A stretch of 51,936 nucleotides of DNA. Source: an uncultured Prevotellaceae bacterium (GTDB lineage: Bacteria; Bacteroidota; Bacteroidia; Bacteroidales; Bacteroidaceae). The position numbers and the translations under genes are program-made. The stretch lies in NCBI GenBank assembly GCA_902770845.1, contig CACXUV010000004.1:1-51936 (forward strand), read 5' to 3'. The notes under the pieces are model-generated. The model did not search any database. It was not told the origin of the DNA and saw only the letters and a list, made by a program, of their open reading frames with translations. Of this stretch, positions 27,996 through 35,471 are shown piece by piece; position 1 is the stretch's first letter, and every line of letters starts with the position of its first letter.

Positions 27996-28032
27996 AAAAA
28001 AGAGTGCCACTACCCTCCCGAGCAGTGGCACT
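27996..28032 (-). terminator. Intrinsic terminator of the candidate ncRNA
   Basis: On the minus strand a perfect 9-bp stem, AGTGCCACT/AGTGGCACT, closes a 12-nt loop and is followed by one C and six T. Confidence 0.8.
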
Positions 28033-28297
28033 ACAAGCCTATGTTTAACTAAAAATCCTTTTTCAGTCGAAACAAACTCTTGGCTTTTCCGTTTAGTTTC
28101 GATTCCGCTGCTGTCTCTCATGACAAGCAGGCGGGAATCTACTTCTAAAACTGTTACCAAAAATTTGATAGTTTAAATGGGAGCTTCACAGCGACCACCT
28201 GTTATCCTACAGTTGAAAACTATCTTTTTTACCAATAACTAAAAACCTAAAACTATAAATATTACTACTAACCTAAAACAATCTATTAACCTTTTGA
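27996..28297 (-). ncRNA. Candidate structured small RNA, about 300 nt, family not identified
   Basis: A complete-looking minus-strand RNA gene. A -33/-7 promoter (28303-28333) points leftward. Four stems follow in transcript order: GATAGTTT/AAACTATC (28217-28224 with 28167-28174, extended outward by AAAAA/TTTTT and GTTA/TAAC pairing); a long stem-loop at 28101-28139 (GATTCC/GGAATC plus CTGC/GCAG and TGTC/GACA); CGAAAC-AAAC with GTTTGTTTCG (28068-28100); and the terminator AGTGCCACT/AGTGGCACT (28003-28032) followed by six T. It lacks the tmRNA, RNase P and SRP signature sequences I know. A 6S-type RNA or the Bacteroidales-1 motif are possibilities I cannot test here. Confidence 0.7.
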
Positions 28298-28302
28298 CGA
28301 TG

Positions 28303-28333
28303 CAAAGGTACGACGTTTTTTCCGACTGGACAA
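28303..28333 (-). promoter_or_regulatory. Promoter of the candidate ncRNA (-33 TTG, -7 TACCTTTG)
   Basis: On the minus strand TTG (28331-28333) and TACCTTTG (28303-28310) are separated by exactly 20 nt, the best consensus promoter in the window. The start site would be near 28297. Confidence 0.8.
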
Positions 28334-28448
28334 TAGTTCGGACTGTTTTAGTGTAAGAAAAACGCTTGTTCTTGACCTAAATCAAACATTTGTGTTCGCA
28401 AACAGTGAAAAAGTGGCCTGTTTTTATACATAGTTCATACTTTATTGT

Positions 28449-28456
28449 TACCTTTG
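28449..28456 (+). promoter_or_regulatory. -7 promoter element directly before glycosyltransferase ATG
   Basis: TACCTTTG ends only 7 nt before the ATG at 28464. With start sites usually a few bases after this box, the mRNA would begin 2-4 nt before AUG or at it. Confidence 0.6.
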
Positions 28457-28463
28457 CATCCCG

Positions 28464-29741
28464 ATGAGAGTATTGATAGTAAACACAAGCGAAAAGACGG
28501 GTGGAGCCGCAGTGGCTGCCAACCGACTCATGGAGGCACTTATAAATAATGGTGTAAAGGCAAAAATGCTGGTACGCGACAAACAAAGCGACAGACTTTC
28601 TGTTGCATCGTTGCCACAAACACCATTGCTGCGATGGCACTTTCTTTGGGAACGTCTGGTCATCTACATCTATTCTTTCTTTTCGAAGAAGCATCTTTTC
28701 GACATTGACATAGCCAATGCAGGCACCGACATTACAAAACTCCCAGAGTTTAAGGAAGCCGATGTAATACATCTGCATTGGATCAATCAGGGTATGCTCT
28801 CTCTGAAAGACATCCGGAAGATTCTTCAATCGGGAAAGCCCGTGGTGTGGACCATGCACGACATTTGGCCTGCCACAGCCATTTGCCACTACACACGTGG
28901 ATGCAATCAGTTCAAGACCCAATGCAACGCATGCCCACTGCTCCCCAAATTTTCACCTTTAAACCATAAAGCAGCTGGCGTTTGGCAAAAAAAGCAGCAC
29001 ATGCTCCAAGACAGTAGCATCTATTTTTCAGCATGCAGTCGCTGGTTAGAGGGAGAGGCGCGCAAAAGTGCCCTATTGAAAGACCAGTCTATCACAAACA
29101 TTCCTAATCCCATTGACACACACATTTTCCATCCATTAGCCTCAAAAGCTGAAGCCAGAAAGAAGTTAGGATTACCAGAAGAAGGAAACATCCTGCTGTT
29201 TGTGTCGCAGAAAGTAACCGATGAACGCAAAGGAGTGGATTTTTTCACCAAAGCTATCAGCATCCTTGCAGAAACTCATCCAATGTTTAAGGAGAATACA
29301 ACCATTGCCATCCTTGGCGGACATGCCGATGAAGTTGCCCAACAACTCGCACTCCCGACAAAAGCATTAGGCTACGTAAGCGATGAAAAAACAATTATCT
29401 CCGCCTATAATGCCGCCAACGTATTCGTGACACCATCCCTTGAAGACAATCTACCAAATACTATCATGGAAGCTATGGCCTGCGGCACGCCCTGTGTTGG
29501 CTTCCGAGTTGGAGGCATTCCAGAAATGATTGACCACCAAAAGAATGGCTATGTTGCAGAATTTCGTTCTGCCGAAGACCTGGCAAATGGCATCAACTGG
29601 GTATTAAATGACGCAGACTATGATGCCTTATGCCAACACGCCATACGCAAAGTGGCTCAAAACTATTCACAATCGAGCGTGGCCCTGCGCTACATCGAAG
29701 TTTATCAACACGCCATCGCACAAAAACGCTTCAAACTATGA
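28464..29741 (+). CDS. Glycosyltransferase family 4-like protein
   Basis: A 425-aa GT-B fold glycosyltransferase without a signal peptide. The N-terminus RVLIVNTSEKTGGAAVAANRLMEAL starts the acceptor-binding domain, so the ATG at 28464 is secure. A Cys-rich patch (HYTRGCNQFKTQCNACPLLPKF, about 143-164) is typical of one Bacteroidales subgroup. The donor-site motif LEDNLPNTIMEAMACGTPCVGFRVGGIPEMI lies at about 326-356. It probably acts in capsule, O-antigen or other surface glycan assembly. Its base composition is clearly lower in GC than its neighbours; one sampled 60-bp stretch (29161-29220) is about 43% GC, against 60% at 30241-30300. The next glycosyltransferase overlaps its stop by 4 bp. 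Confidence 0.92.
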   Translation: MRVLIVNTSEKTGGAAVAANRLMEALINNGVKAKMLVRDKQSDRLSVASLPQTPLLRWHFLWERLVIYIYSFFSKKHLFDIDIANAGTDITKLPEFKEADVIHLHWINQGMLSLKDIRKILQSGKPVVWTMHDIWPATAICHYTRGCNQFKTQCNACPLLPKFSPLNHKAAGVWQKKQHMLQDSSIYFSACSRWLEGEARKSALLKDQSITNIPNPIDTHIFHPLASKAEARKKLGLPEEGNILLFVSQKVTDERKGVDFFTKAISILAETHPMFKENTTIAILGGHADEVAQQLALPTKALGYVSDEKTIISAYNAANVFVTPSLEDNLPNTIMEAMACGTPCVGFRVGGIPEMIDHQKNGYVAEFRSAEDLANGINWVLNDADYDALCQHAIRKVAQNYSQSSVALRYIEVYQHAIAQKRFKL

Positions 29742-30526
29742 GACGATTTACCGTTATCACCATTACATACAACGCGGAGAAGGTGGTGGAGCGAACGCTC
29801 AATAGCGTGCTCAATCAAACTTACGAGGGCGTGGAACACCTGATTATCGACGGCGCATCGAAAGACAAGACGGTGACACTGGCCGACGCATATAAACAGA
29901 AAAGCGACACTTCGGGCAACGGACACAAGGTGATCATCCAGTCGGAACCCGACCATGGCATCTATGACGCCATGAACAAAGGACTGACACAGGCTTCTGG
30001 CGACTATGTTGTCTTTATGAATGCCGGTGACTTTTTCCCTTCAAACGACACACTTGAGCAGATTGCACACCGCTGCCAACTGAACGAAACGCCCTCGGCC
30101 GAACTGCCAGCCGTGCTCTATGGCCAGACAAACCTGGTTGACAACGACGGCGACTATCTGCGTCCCCGACGCCTGCAGGCTCCCGAACGCCTCACGTGGC
30201 GTTCCTTCCGCCACGGCATGCTGGTGTGCCATCAAGCATTCTACGCACGCACCGACCTGGCCAAAAACCTGCAGTTCGACACCCGTTATCGCTTTTCGGC
30301 CGATGTCGACTGGTGCATTCGCATCATGCACGAGGCAGAGCGAGCCGGTCTTGCGCTCTCCAACACAGGAATCGTGGTGGCCAACTACACCGAAGAAGGT
30401 GCCACCACGCAGAACCACCAAGCCTCGCTGCGCGAACGCTTCGACGTGATGCGGCGCCACTACGGTCTGCTGTCCACCGTCCTGATGCACGCATGGTTCG
30501 TGGTCAGAGCCTTTCTGCGCAAGTAG
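29738..30526 (+). CDS. Glycosyltransferase family 2 protein
   Basis: A 262-aa GT-A fold enzyme. The start at 29738 overlaps the upstream stop (ATGA) and places the family N-terminus right at the beginning (RRFTVITITYNAEKVVERTL). The nucleotide-binding Asp lies in HLIIDGASKDKT, and EPDHGIYDAMNKGLTQASGDYVVFMNAGD carries the DxD-like metal region. It resembles WcaA/colanic-acid-type transferases. It is translationally coupled to the GT4 gene, so the two probably act on the same glycan. Its GC content is higher than that of the GT4 gene. Confidence 0.92.
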   Translation: MRRFTVITITYNAEKVVERTLNSVLNQTYEGVEHLIIDGASKDKTVTLADAYKQKSDTSGNGHKVIIQSEPDHGIYDAMNKGLTQASGDYVVFMNAGDFFPSNDTLEQIAHRCQLNETPSAELPAVLYGQTNLVDNDGDYLRPRRLQAPERLTWRSFRHGMLVCHQAFYARTDLAKNLQFDTRYRFSADVDWCIRIMHEAERAGLALSNTGIVVANYTEEGATTQNHQASLRERFDVMRRHYGLLSTVLMHAWFVVRAFLRK

Positions 30527-30529
30527 TCC

Positions 30530-31315
30530 TCATCGCTCAGTGACCCTCACGCTGAGCGAAGCCGCATCGAACCTGATTCCATCGCGTTCCACGAAACGGG
30601 CCAGCACGCCGCTGTCGGCCAGTTGCCGGGGTGTTCCTACGCTCAGAGCATCTTTCTCCATCAGCCAAACGGTGTCGGCCAACTGCAATGCCAGTTCCAG
30701 ATCGTGGGTAGACATGAACACCGTTTTCTGCATTTGCTGAGCCAACCGTCGCAACAGCTGCATCATCTCCACCTTGCTGGGAAAGTCAAGAAAGGCCGTA
30801 GGCTCGTCCAGGAAGATCACCGGTGTCTGCTGAGCCAGAGCCTTGGCCGTCATCACCTTCTGCCTTTCGCCGTCGCTCAGCGTGTCAATTCGGCGGTTTG
30901 CCAGCCACTCAATGCCCACCTGCTGCATGCTGTCCTGCACCACCTGACGGTCTTCACCCGTCAGTGTGCCCCAGAACCCCGTATAAGGCTGACGGCCCAT
31001 GCCCACCATTTCGGCCACGGTCATGTTTCTCACATCAGGTTTTTCTGTCAGCACCACCCCTATCGTACGGCTCAGCTGGCGGTCGTCGTAGTCAGCAAGG
31101 TTTTTCCCCTCAATCATCACTCCACCTTTCAACGGAGGCTGGAAGGCCGACAACGTGCGCAAGAGCGTGGACTTTCCCACGCCATTGGGCCCCAACAGAC
31201 AGGTGAGTTCGCCCTGCCGAATGCAGGCATTCAAGTCCGCAGCCACCACCTTGCACCCCTGCTTCAGTCTGTAGCCAATGCTCAGCTTCTTCAAGCAAAT
31301 CGATTCCTTATTCAT
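30530..31315 (-). CDS. ABC transporter ATP-binding protein, FecE/BtuD-like
   Basis: A 261-aa ABC ATPase of the iron-siderophore/cobalamin group. Walker A is GPNGVGKST (about 43-51), the signature is TLSDGERQKV (LSDGE in place of LSGGE), Walker B is VIFLDEPTAFLD and the switch His is in STHD. No FecCD-type permease or binding protein lies beside it. Its start overlaps the stop of the helicase gene by 4 bp, so it is the second gene of that transcript. It ends 3 bp from the convergent GT2 gene. A hairpin, CGCTCAG/CTGAGCG (30534-30558), lies within its last codons. Confidence 0.9.
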   Translation of the reverse strand: MNKESICLKKLSIGYRLKQGCKVVAADLNACIRQGELTCLLGPNGVGKSTLLRTLSAFQPPLKGGVMIEGKNLADYDDRQLSRTIGVVLTEKPDVRNMTVAEMVGMGRQPYTGFWGTLTGEDRQVVQDSMQQVGIEWLANRRIDTLSDGERQKVMTAKALAQQTPVIFLDEPTAFLDFPSKVEMMQLLRRLAQQMQKTVFMSTHDLELALQLADTVWLMEKDALSVGTPRQLADSGVLARFVERDGIRFDAASLSVRVTER

Positions 31316-34300
31316 TTCTTTTTCTCAATTTCATTTTCGCAACACAGCCCAGGCAGCTCCACTTCATACTGCTCAATGAGTTCGCGAAACAATGCATTCT
31401 GGCAAAGCACCTCGCTGCAGCCCGTCATCAGCAGCTGGCGTCGCGCCCTTGTCATGGCCACATTGAGCTTACGGTCAATCTCATGCCCACTTTCCATGAA
31501 AGTATTGGCAGCCAGGAACTCCAGCTGATAGCGGTGACTCACGGTGAGCGAGTAGATAATCACATCGCGCTGCGACCCCTGATAGCGTTCCACGGTGTCG
31601 ATGCTCACGTCCTGCAATGCCGCTATTCCCAGTTTTTCTATCTCCTTTCGAATCATGGCTATCTGATTGCGGTAAGGCACAATCACGCCCACCGTGTGCT
31701 GAGGGTCGAAGTGCGTCCCGCAGAACCTGAAGATGCGTCCCAGCAGTTGTGCCACAATGCGGGCCTCGGCGGGCGACACCTTGTCGCTCATGTTGGCCTC
31801 GGCTGGGCGTCCTGCGTCGATGAAGACCACGCGCTGCCTGCACAACAACTGATCCAGTTCGTCGCAAGGAGCTGTTTCATAAGACAGCATCGGCTCCTTC
31901 TGATGTTCCAGTCCCACAGGGCTCAGCTGTTCAGCAGCATAGAAATGAGTGCAAGGAAACTGAGCCACATCGGGGTGCATGCGCCCCTGCCGGCTCAGCA
32001 CGCCCACAAACTGTGTCCTTCCGCATTGCTGTTCCCAACGTATCAGGCGTTCGAAGAGCGACTGCCGACAGTCTGTGAGTCCTATTTCGCGCAAGCACGG
32101 CTCCTCAACCAGTGCCTCGCGCTCGTCCTGCTGCACCACTGCTGGCAACTGCTTATAGTCGCCAATGAGCACAAAACGGTCTATATGCGGATGGGCCAAA
32201 AGCCCGATGATGCTTGGCTCCAGAATCTGCGACGCCTCATCGACCATGCACACAGCGAAATGCTTCAGCTGCAGAATGTCCTGGCGCGACTGCAGCGTGG
32301 CCGTGGTGCCCACCACGATGGGCACCTGCTGCAACTGCTGGCGTATGTGGTCGAGTCCTGCCTGCAGCTCCAGAAAGTTTTCAGGCAGATGGGCATGGAA
32401 CCTGGGATCGCACGAGGCCGCATTGCCAATGCGCAGATAGGGCCAACGCTGTCCCTCGAGCATGTCGCAAATCTCGTCGACAGCGCGGTTGGTGTAGGCC
32501 ATGAGCAGCACCGGTCCCGGCATGGCCTCAGCCACCATGAAGCGCAGTGCCTGCGACGTCTTGCCCGTGCCTGGCGGTCCCACCAGCAAGAAATAGTCGC
32601 GGGCCTGCTTGGCTTTTAGCAAAATGGGGTCGTAATAAGCACTGTAGCTTCGGCTCAGCACTGCCTGACTGTCGGCCACCGGTGGCCGTTGGCCCAGCAG
32701 CAGTGCCTTGCGTTCCGGCTGTGCACAGATGAACTGGTGCACACTGCGCACGCTGCTGCTGATTGTCAGGTCGCTGCCGCCATGCTCCACAGCCCACGCC
32801 CAGCCCTCAGCAAGACTGAAGACGCTGGCGTCCTGCTGCCCGTCGTTCAGTCTGACGACCAGCTGCGTGGAGTCAATGCGGTCGAGCGTGCCCTTGTAGA
32901 GAATGCTTTCCCTGACATCGGGCGTGCCCGAATAAGCATAGAGATACACCATGTCGCCCCGCCGGAAGTTCTCCGTTGCGCCGGTGGTCTGCGAGCGTTC
33001 AAGCGCAACGACATCGTAGCCACCGCCATCGGGTGCCGACTTTTTCAGTTCCGCAATCTTCAGGTCGGTAAAGATATTGCCCGTTTCGCGCTTCTCGTCA
33101 AGCGGCATGAGCCACAGGTCGCTGCCAGCCCCGCCCGAGTGGTGCAGCTGCGACATGCCACCGCCCAGTTTCTGCCACACCTGTTCGCGATACACAAACG
33201 TGAGCATGCGTTCATAATAGGCCCGTTCCAGAGGCGAAAGAGCCGCCAGCTGGGCGGCGAGCGCGGCCAGTTCGGGCAGCACATAGCGCTGAAAATAGCC
33301 GTCGGGCTTCACCTCTTTATATATAATGGCAGGCGAAAGCAAGGGCAACACTCTTGCAAAGCCTTCGCGGGCAATGAGCAGTTCGGTGGCCACAATCTGA
33401 TTGCGCAGCCTGATGGCCTCGCGAAAGAGCGTGCGGTAATAGTTCACCACCAGCAATCCCTGCTGCGCAGGATAGTGCGAATAGAGCAACTGCGTGCTGG
33501 TGGTCTTGTCGGTGCGTCCAAAGTTGTAGCGCAGCACGCCATAGTAGAGCAGCAGCTGCACATAGTGGTTCTCCAACTGCATGCCGTGCTGGTCGTGGCT
33601 CTGGCGCTCAATCTTCATGTTGCGGCCCGACTTCTGCTCCACCAGCAGCGTCATGTCGCTGCTCATCAAGTCCACCCTTCCCTGCAATCCCAGCCGCTCG
33701 CAAACGAAGGATGGCTCCAGGAGAAACCGTGGGTTGCGGGGCGCAGGCCGAGACATGGACGATGGCTGGTGCAAAGTGAGCACCTTCACCGCCTGACGGA
33801 TGTTCTGCACCTGTTCTTCGGCATCGCGCTTGAAGCGTTCCGAGTCGAAGCCCTCACAGCTGCAGAAGCGCAAAGCCTGCTCGCGAAACGAGCGTCGCAG
33901 GGCGCTGGCCGTGCTGGCTTGGGGGTGACTGATGACTTCGTCGAGTGCCGTGCCGGCAAAGTTACCCAGGAGTATGGCTTGCGTATTGGGCCGAGGCTTC
34001 AGCCGTGCCACGGTATAGAGCAGCGGATGGTGGCCATAAGCTGTGAAGCAGGCTGCCACGGCCGAAATGTCCAGCAGGAAGTCGGGCTCCACCACCACCA
34101 GCATCGGCGTCACGGTGTTGCCCTCCACATGGCAGTCCAGCAGGTTCAGCTGCATGCCCACGCGCAGCATCCGTTTCAGATAGGCAAAGTCGCGTCCGCC
34201 CTCTGTCGTGGCATAATCCACCTGCACCTCGCCGTCACTGGTCGTAGCCCTGATGAAACGATCGTCCCACTCCGTCACCACACAGCGCACGCACCGCTTG

Positions 34301-34686
34301 TCAATATGCAGCATCTTTGGCGCAGGTCTGTTCTGCGATGGCAGCAGCGTGAGCAGCCGTTGCGGTATTGCCTCGCCAAAGACAGCCGATATAAACAATG
34401 CCAGGGCGCGCAGGTCGTAGCCAAAATCGCTGGCTGTCAAGGAATCGTTCTGGTTGCCATGCCGGCGCATGGTCTGCACCGCCACCATGTCGGCAACCGA
34501 CAAGCCGCACTGCTTGCACAGGAAATCGACCTGCGAAAACAAATTGCCAAAGCCGCCGCCATAATGTCGGGTGCCTTCAGCACAGCAGAGCGTCAGCACT
34601 TCGTGCATTCTTCGCCAGGCGCTGGCCGATGGCTGGCCAGCTGCCAGTGTGCAACAAATATCAAACAGTTCGTTGGCTTGCATCAT
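31312..34686 (-). CDS. Dna2-like nuclease-helicase (superfamily 1B) with PD-(D/E)XK region
   Basis: A 1124-aa protein. A Cas4/RecB-like nuclease region at about 335-355 shows GRVDLM ... LLVEQKSG, which supplies the D...ExK residues. The C-terminal SF1 helicase has Walker A GPPGTGKT (about 700-707), motif II VDEAS (about 814-818), GDYKQLPAVV, DTVERYQGSQRDVII and NVAMTRARRQL. The CSCEG pair near residue 265 could be part of an iron-sulfur site like that in Dna2/Cas4, but the full set of Cys is not obvious. It probably acts in DNA repair or end processing. The -7 box ends 4 bp before the first ATG, which suggests a leaderless message. Confidence 0.87.
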   Translation of the reverse strand: MMQANELFDICCTLAAGQPSASAWRRMHEVLTLCCAEGTRHYGGGFGNLFSQVDFLCKQCGLSVADMVAVQTMRRHGNQNDSLTASDFGYDLRALALFISAVFGEAIPQRLLTLLPSQNRPAPKMLHIDKRCVRCVVTEWDDRFIRATTSDGEVQVDYATTEGGRDFAYLKRMLRVGMQLNLLDCHVEGNTVTPMLVVVEPDFLLDISAVAACFTAYGHHPLLYTVARLKPRPNTQAILLGNFAGTALDEVISHPQASTASALRRSFREQALRFCSCEGFDSERFKRDAEEQVQNIRQAVKVLTLHQPSSMSRPAPRNPRFLLEPSFVCERLGLQGRVDLMSSDMTLLVEQKSGRNMKIERQSHDQHGMQLENHYVQLLLYYGVLRYNFGRTDKTTSTQLLYSHYPAQQGLLVVNYYRTLFREAIRLRNQIVATELLIAREGFARVLPLLSPAIIYKEVKPDGYFQRYVLPELAALAAQLAALSPLERAYYERMLTFVYREQVWQKLGGGMSQLHHSGGAGSDLWLMPLDEKRETGNIFTDLKIAELKKSAPDGGGYDVVALERSQTTGATENFRRGDMVYLYAYSGTPDVRESILYKGTLDRIDSTQLVVRLNDGQQDASVFSLAEGWAWAVEHGGSDLTISSSVRSVHQFICAQPERKALLLGQRPPVADSQAVLSRSYSAYYDPILLKAKQARDYFLLVGPPGTGKTSQALRFMVAEAMPGPVLLMAYTNRAVDEICDMLEGQRWPYLRIGNAASCDPRFHAHLPENFLELQAGLDHIRQQLQQVPIVVGTTATLQSRQDILQLKHFAVCMVDEASQILEPSIIGLLAHPHIDRFVLIGDYKQLPAVVQQDEREALVEEPCLREIGLTDCRQSLFERLIRWEQQCGRTQFVGVLSRQGRMHPDVAQFPCTHFYAAEQLSPVGLEHQKEPMLSYETAPCDELDQLLCRQRVVFIDAGRPAEANMSDKVSPAEARIVAQLLGRIFRFCGTHFDPQHTVGVIVPYRNQIAMIRKEIEKLGIAALQDVSIDTVERYQGSQRDVIIYSLTVSHRYQLEFLAANTFMESGHEIDRKLNVAMTRARRQLLMTGCSEVLCQNALFRELIEQYEVELPGLCCENEIEKKK

Positions 34687-34690
34687 GATG

Positions 34691-34698
34691 CAAAGTTA
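34691..34698 (-). promoter_or_regulatory. -7 promoter element abutting helicase start
   Basis: The minus strand reads TAACTTTG, ending 4 nt before the first of two consecutive ATG codons (34686 and 34683). Confidence 0.6.
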
Positions 34699-34714
34699 CG
34701 GAAAAAGTATGTAA

Positions 34715-34822
34715 CGAAAGACGATTTTTCGAAGATTAACGCAGAAAAGACTCTACCATCAGAGTCCCCGCTATGTCTATAGTTTCCTCGACAGCGAACT
34801 GAAGACGGGGAGCGTGAAGTAA
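34715..34822 (+). pseudogene. Probable 3' remnant of a lost gene
   Basis: An open frame of 35 codons without a start, preceded by a stop, ends RYVYSFLDSELKTGSVK and then TAA at 34820. In its last 20 codons the third bases are mostly G or C, as in real genes of this window, and the amino-acid mix is protein-like. I do not recognise the family. It could be the tail of a gene removed when the adjacent repeat arrived. Confidence 0.35.
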
Positions 34823-34840
34823 TAATTGTTGCCTACCTGA

Positions 34841-35186
34841 ACAAGCGCGAGAATCGCTTCGCAGTCAGGAAAAATATTTTTGCCCGAAATTTCCGAGTTA
34901 TGAAGATGGTTCGTAAGTATTTGTAATACAACAATTTGCACAAATCTTGACGAGCAGCGTTCTCCCGACACATTGCAACGGAGGCCCCATTGCCACACAA
35001 CGGAGCCTCCGTTGCAAGGCAATGGGGCTGTGGTTGTGATGCAAAAGTGGTCTTCCTGGCACACAACGGAGCCTCCGTTGCACCCCATGCTGGTGCTGAC
35101 ACGCTGGCAAGAGGCTGCATTATGGGGTAAAAAAGGGGGCGACTGCCTTCTATTTTGCAATTTTTTTTTGTAAAGATTATCGAAAT
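34841..35186. repeat. Dispersed palindromic repeat element, copy B
   Basis: The second copy of the element at 17466-17799. Shared landmarks are GAGAATCGCTTCGCAG at 34849-34864, AAATTTCCGAGTT at 34887-34899, a 13-nt inverted repeat GTATTTGTAATAC at 34917-34929 and TTATCGAAAT at 35177-35186. The central hairpins are GCAACGGAGGC/GCCTCCGTTGC (34975-34985 with 35005-35015) and CCCCATTGCC/GGCAATGGGG (34985-34994 with 35018-35027). A 23-bp direct repeat (34994-35016 and 35060-35082) contains the palindrome CAACGGAGCCTCCGTTG twice. Confidence 0.75.
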
Positions 35187-35471
35187 AAAGCGACGCTAAA
35201 TGCACCCTGTGAACGAGAAGTTGCAGTCTTAATCTCCGCACAAAGACGGTGTCCTATTTTTCTACATAAATATCTAAAATCTCGCATTCAGCTACACTTA
35301 TAGCAAGAATTAACATTTTTAAAGAAAATAAAAGTGCGCAAAATATAACTTTTTTTGCAATTTTGCATATAAATAGGAAAAAAGCCAACAACAAACCAGC
35401 TACGCCTTGACCAAGCAAGCTACATTTGCTAACTTTTAGTAGGATATTTACTAACTTTAAAACAAACTTAT

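Larger units (their letters stand above)
27889..28463. other. 575-bp gap between ispF and glycosyltransferase: ncRNA locus
   Basis: The gap contains a probable minus-strand RNA gene (about 27996-28297) with its own promoter and terminator, and the plus-strand promoter of the following glycosyltransferase. The first 100 bp hold pyrimidine-rich CCTCCCC-like runs and a weak hairpin after ispF. A 71-codon minus-strand reading frame over the RNA has stems throughout and no protein-like features. Confidence 0.7.
34687..35471. other. 785-bp gap: gene remnant, repeat copy B and long leader
   Basis: From left to right it holds the helicase promoter, a 3' coding remnant (34715-34822), repeat copy B (34841-35186) and an AT-rich leader of the next gene (35187-35471). 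In the leader, CAATTTTG at 35358-35365 is one base off the -7 consensus and is the best promoter candidate, giving a leader of about 100 nt. TTAGTA/TACTAA forms a small inverted repeat shortly before the start. Confidence 0.6.

Noticed and set aside
27945-28160. A 71-codon minus-strand reading frame in the gap after ispF.
   Set aside because: It runs through the stems and the terminator of the candidate RNA and shows no protein-like pattern; the RNA explains the region better.
30534-30558. A hairpin at the GT2/ABC ATPase convergence as a bidirectional terminator.
   Set aside because: The stem is only 7 bp, lies within coding sequence and has no T-run on either side.
34973-35120. Resemblance of the repeated palindromes in copy B to a small CRISPR array.
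   Set aside because: Only two full repeats occur, no regular spacers are seen, and no cas genes are present. The Cas4-like region of the helicase is a Dna2-type feature.
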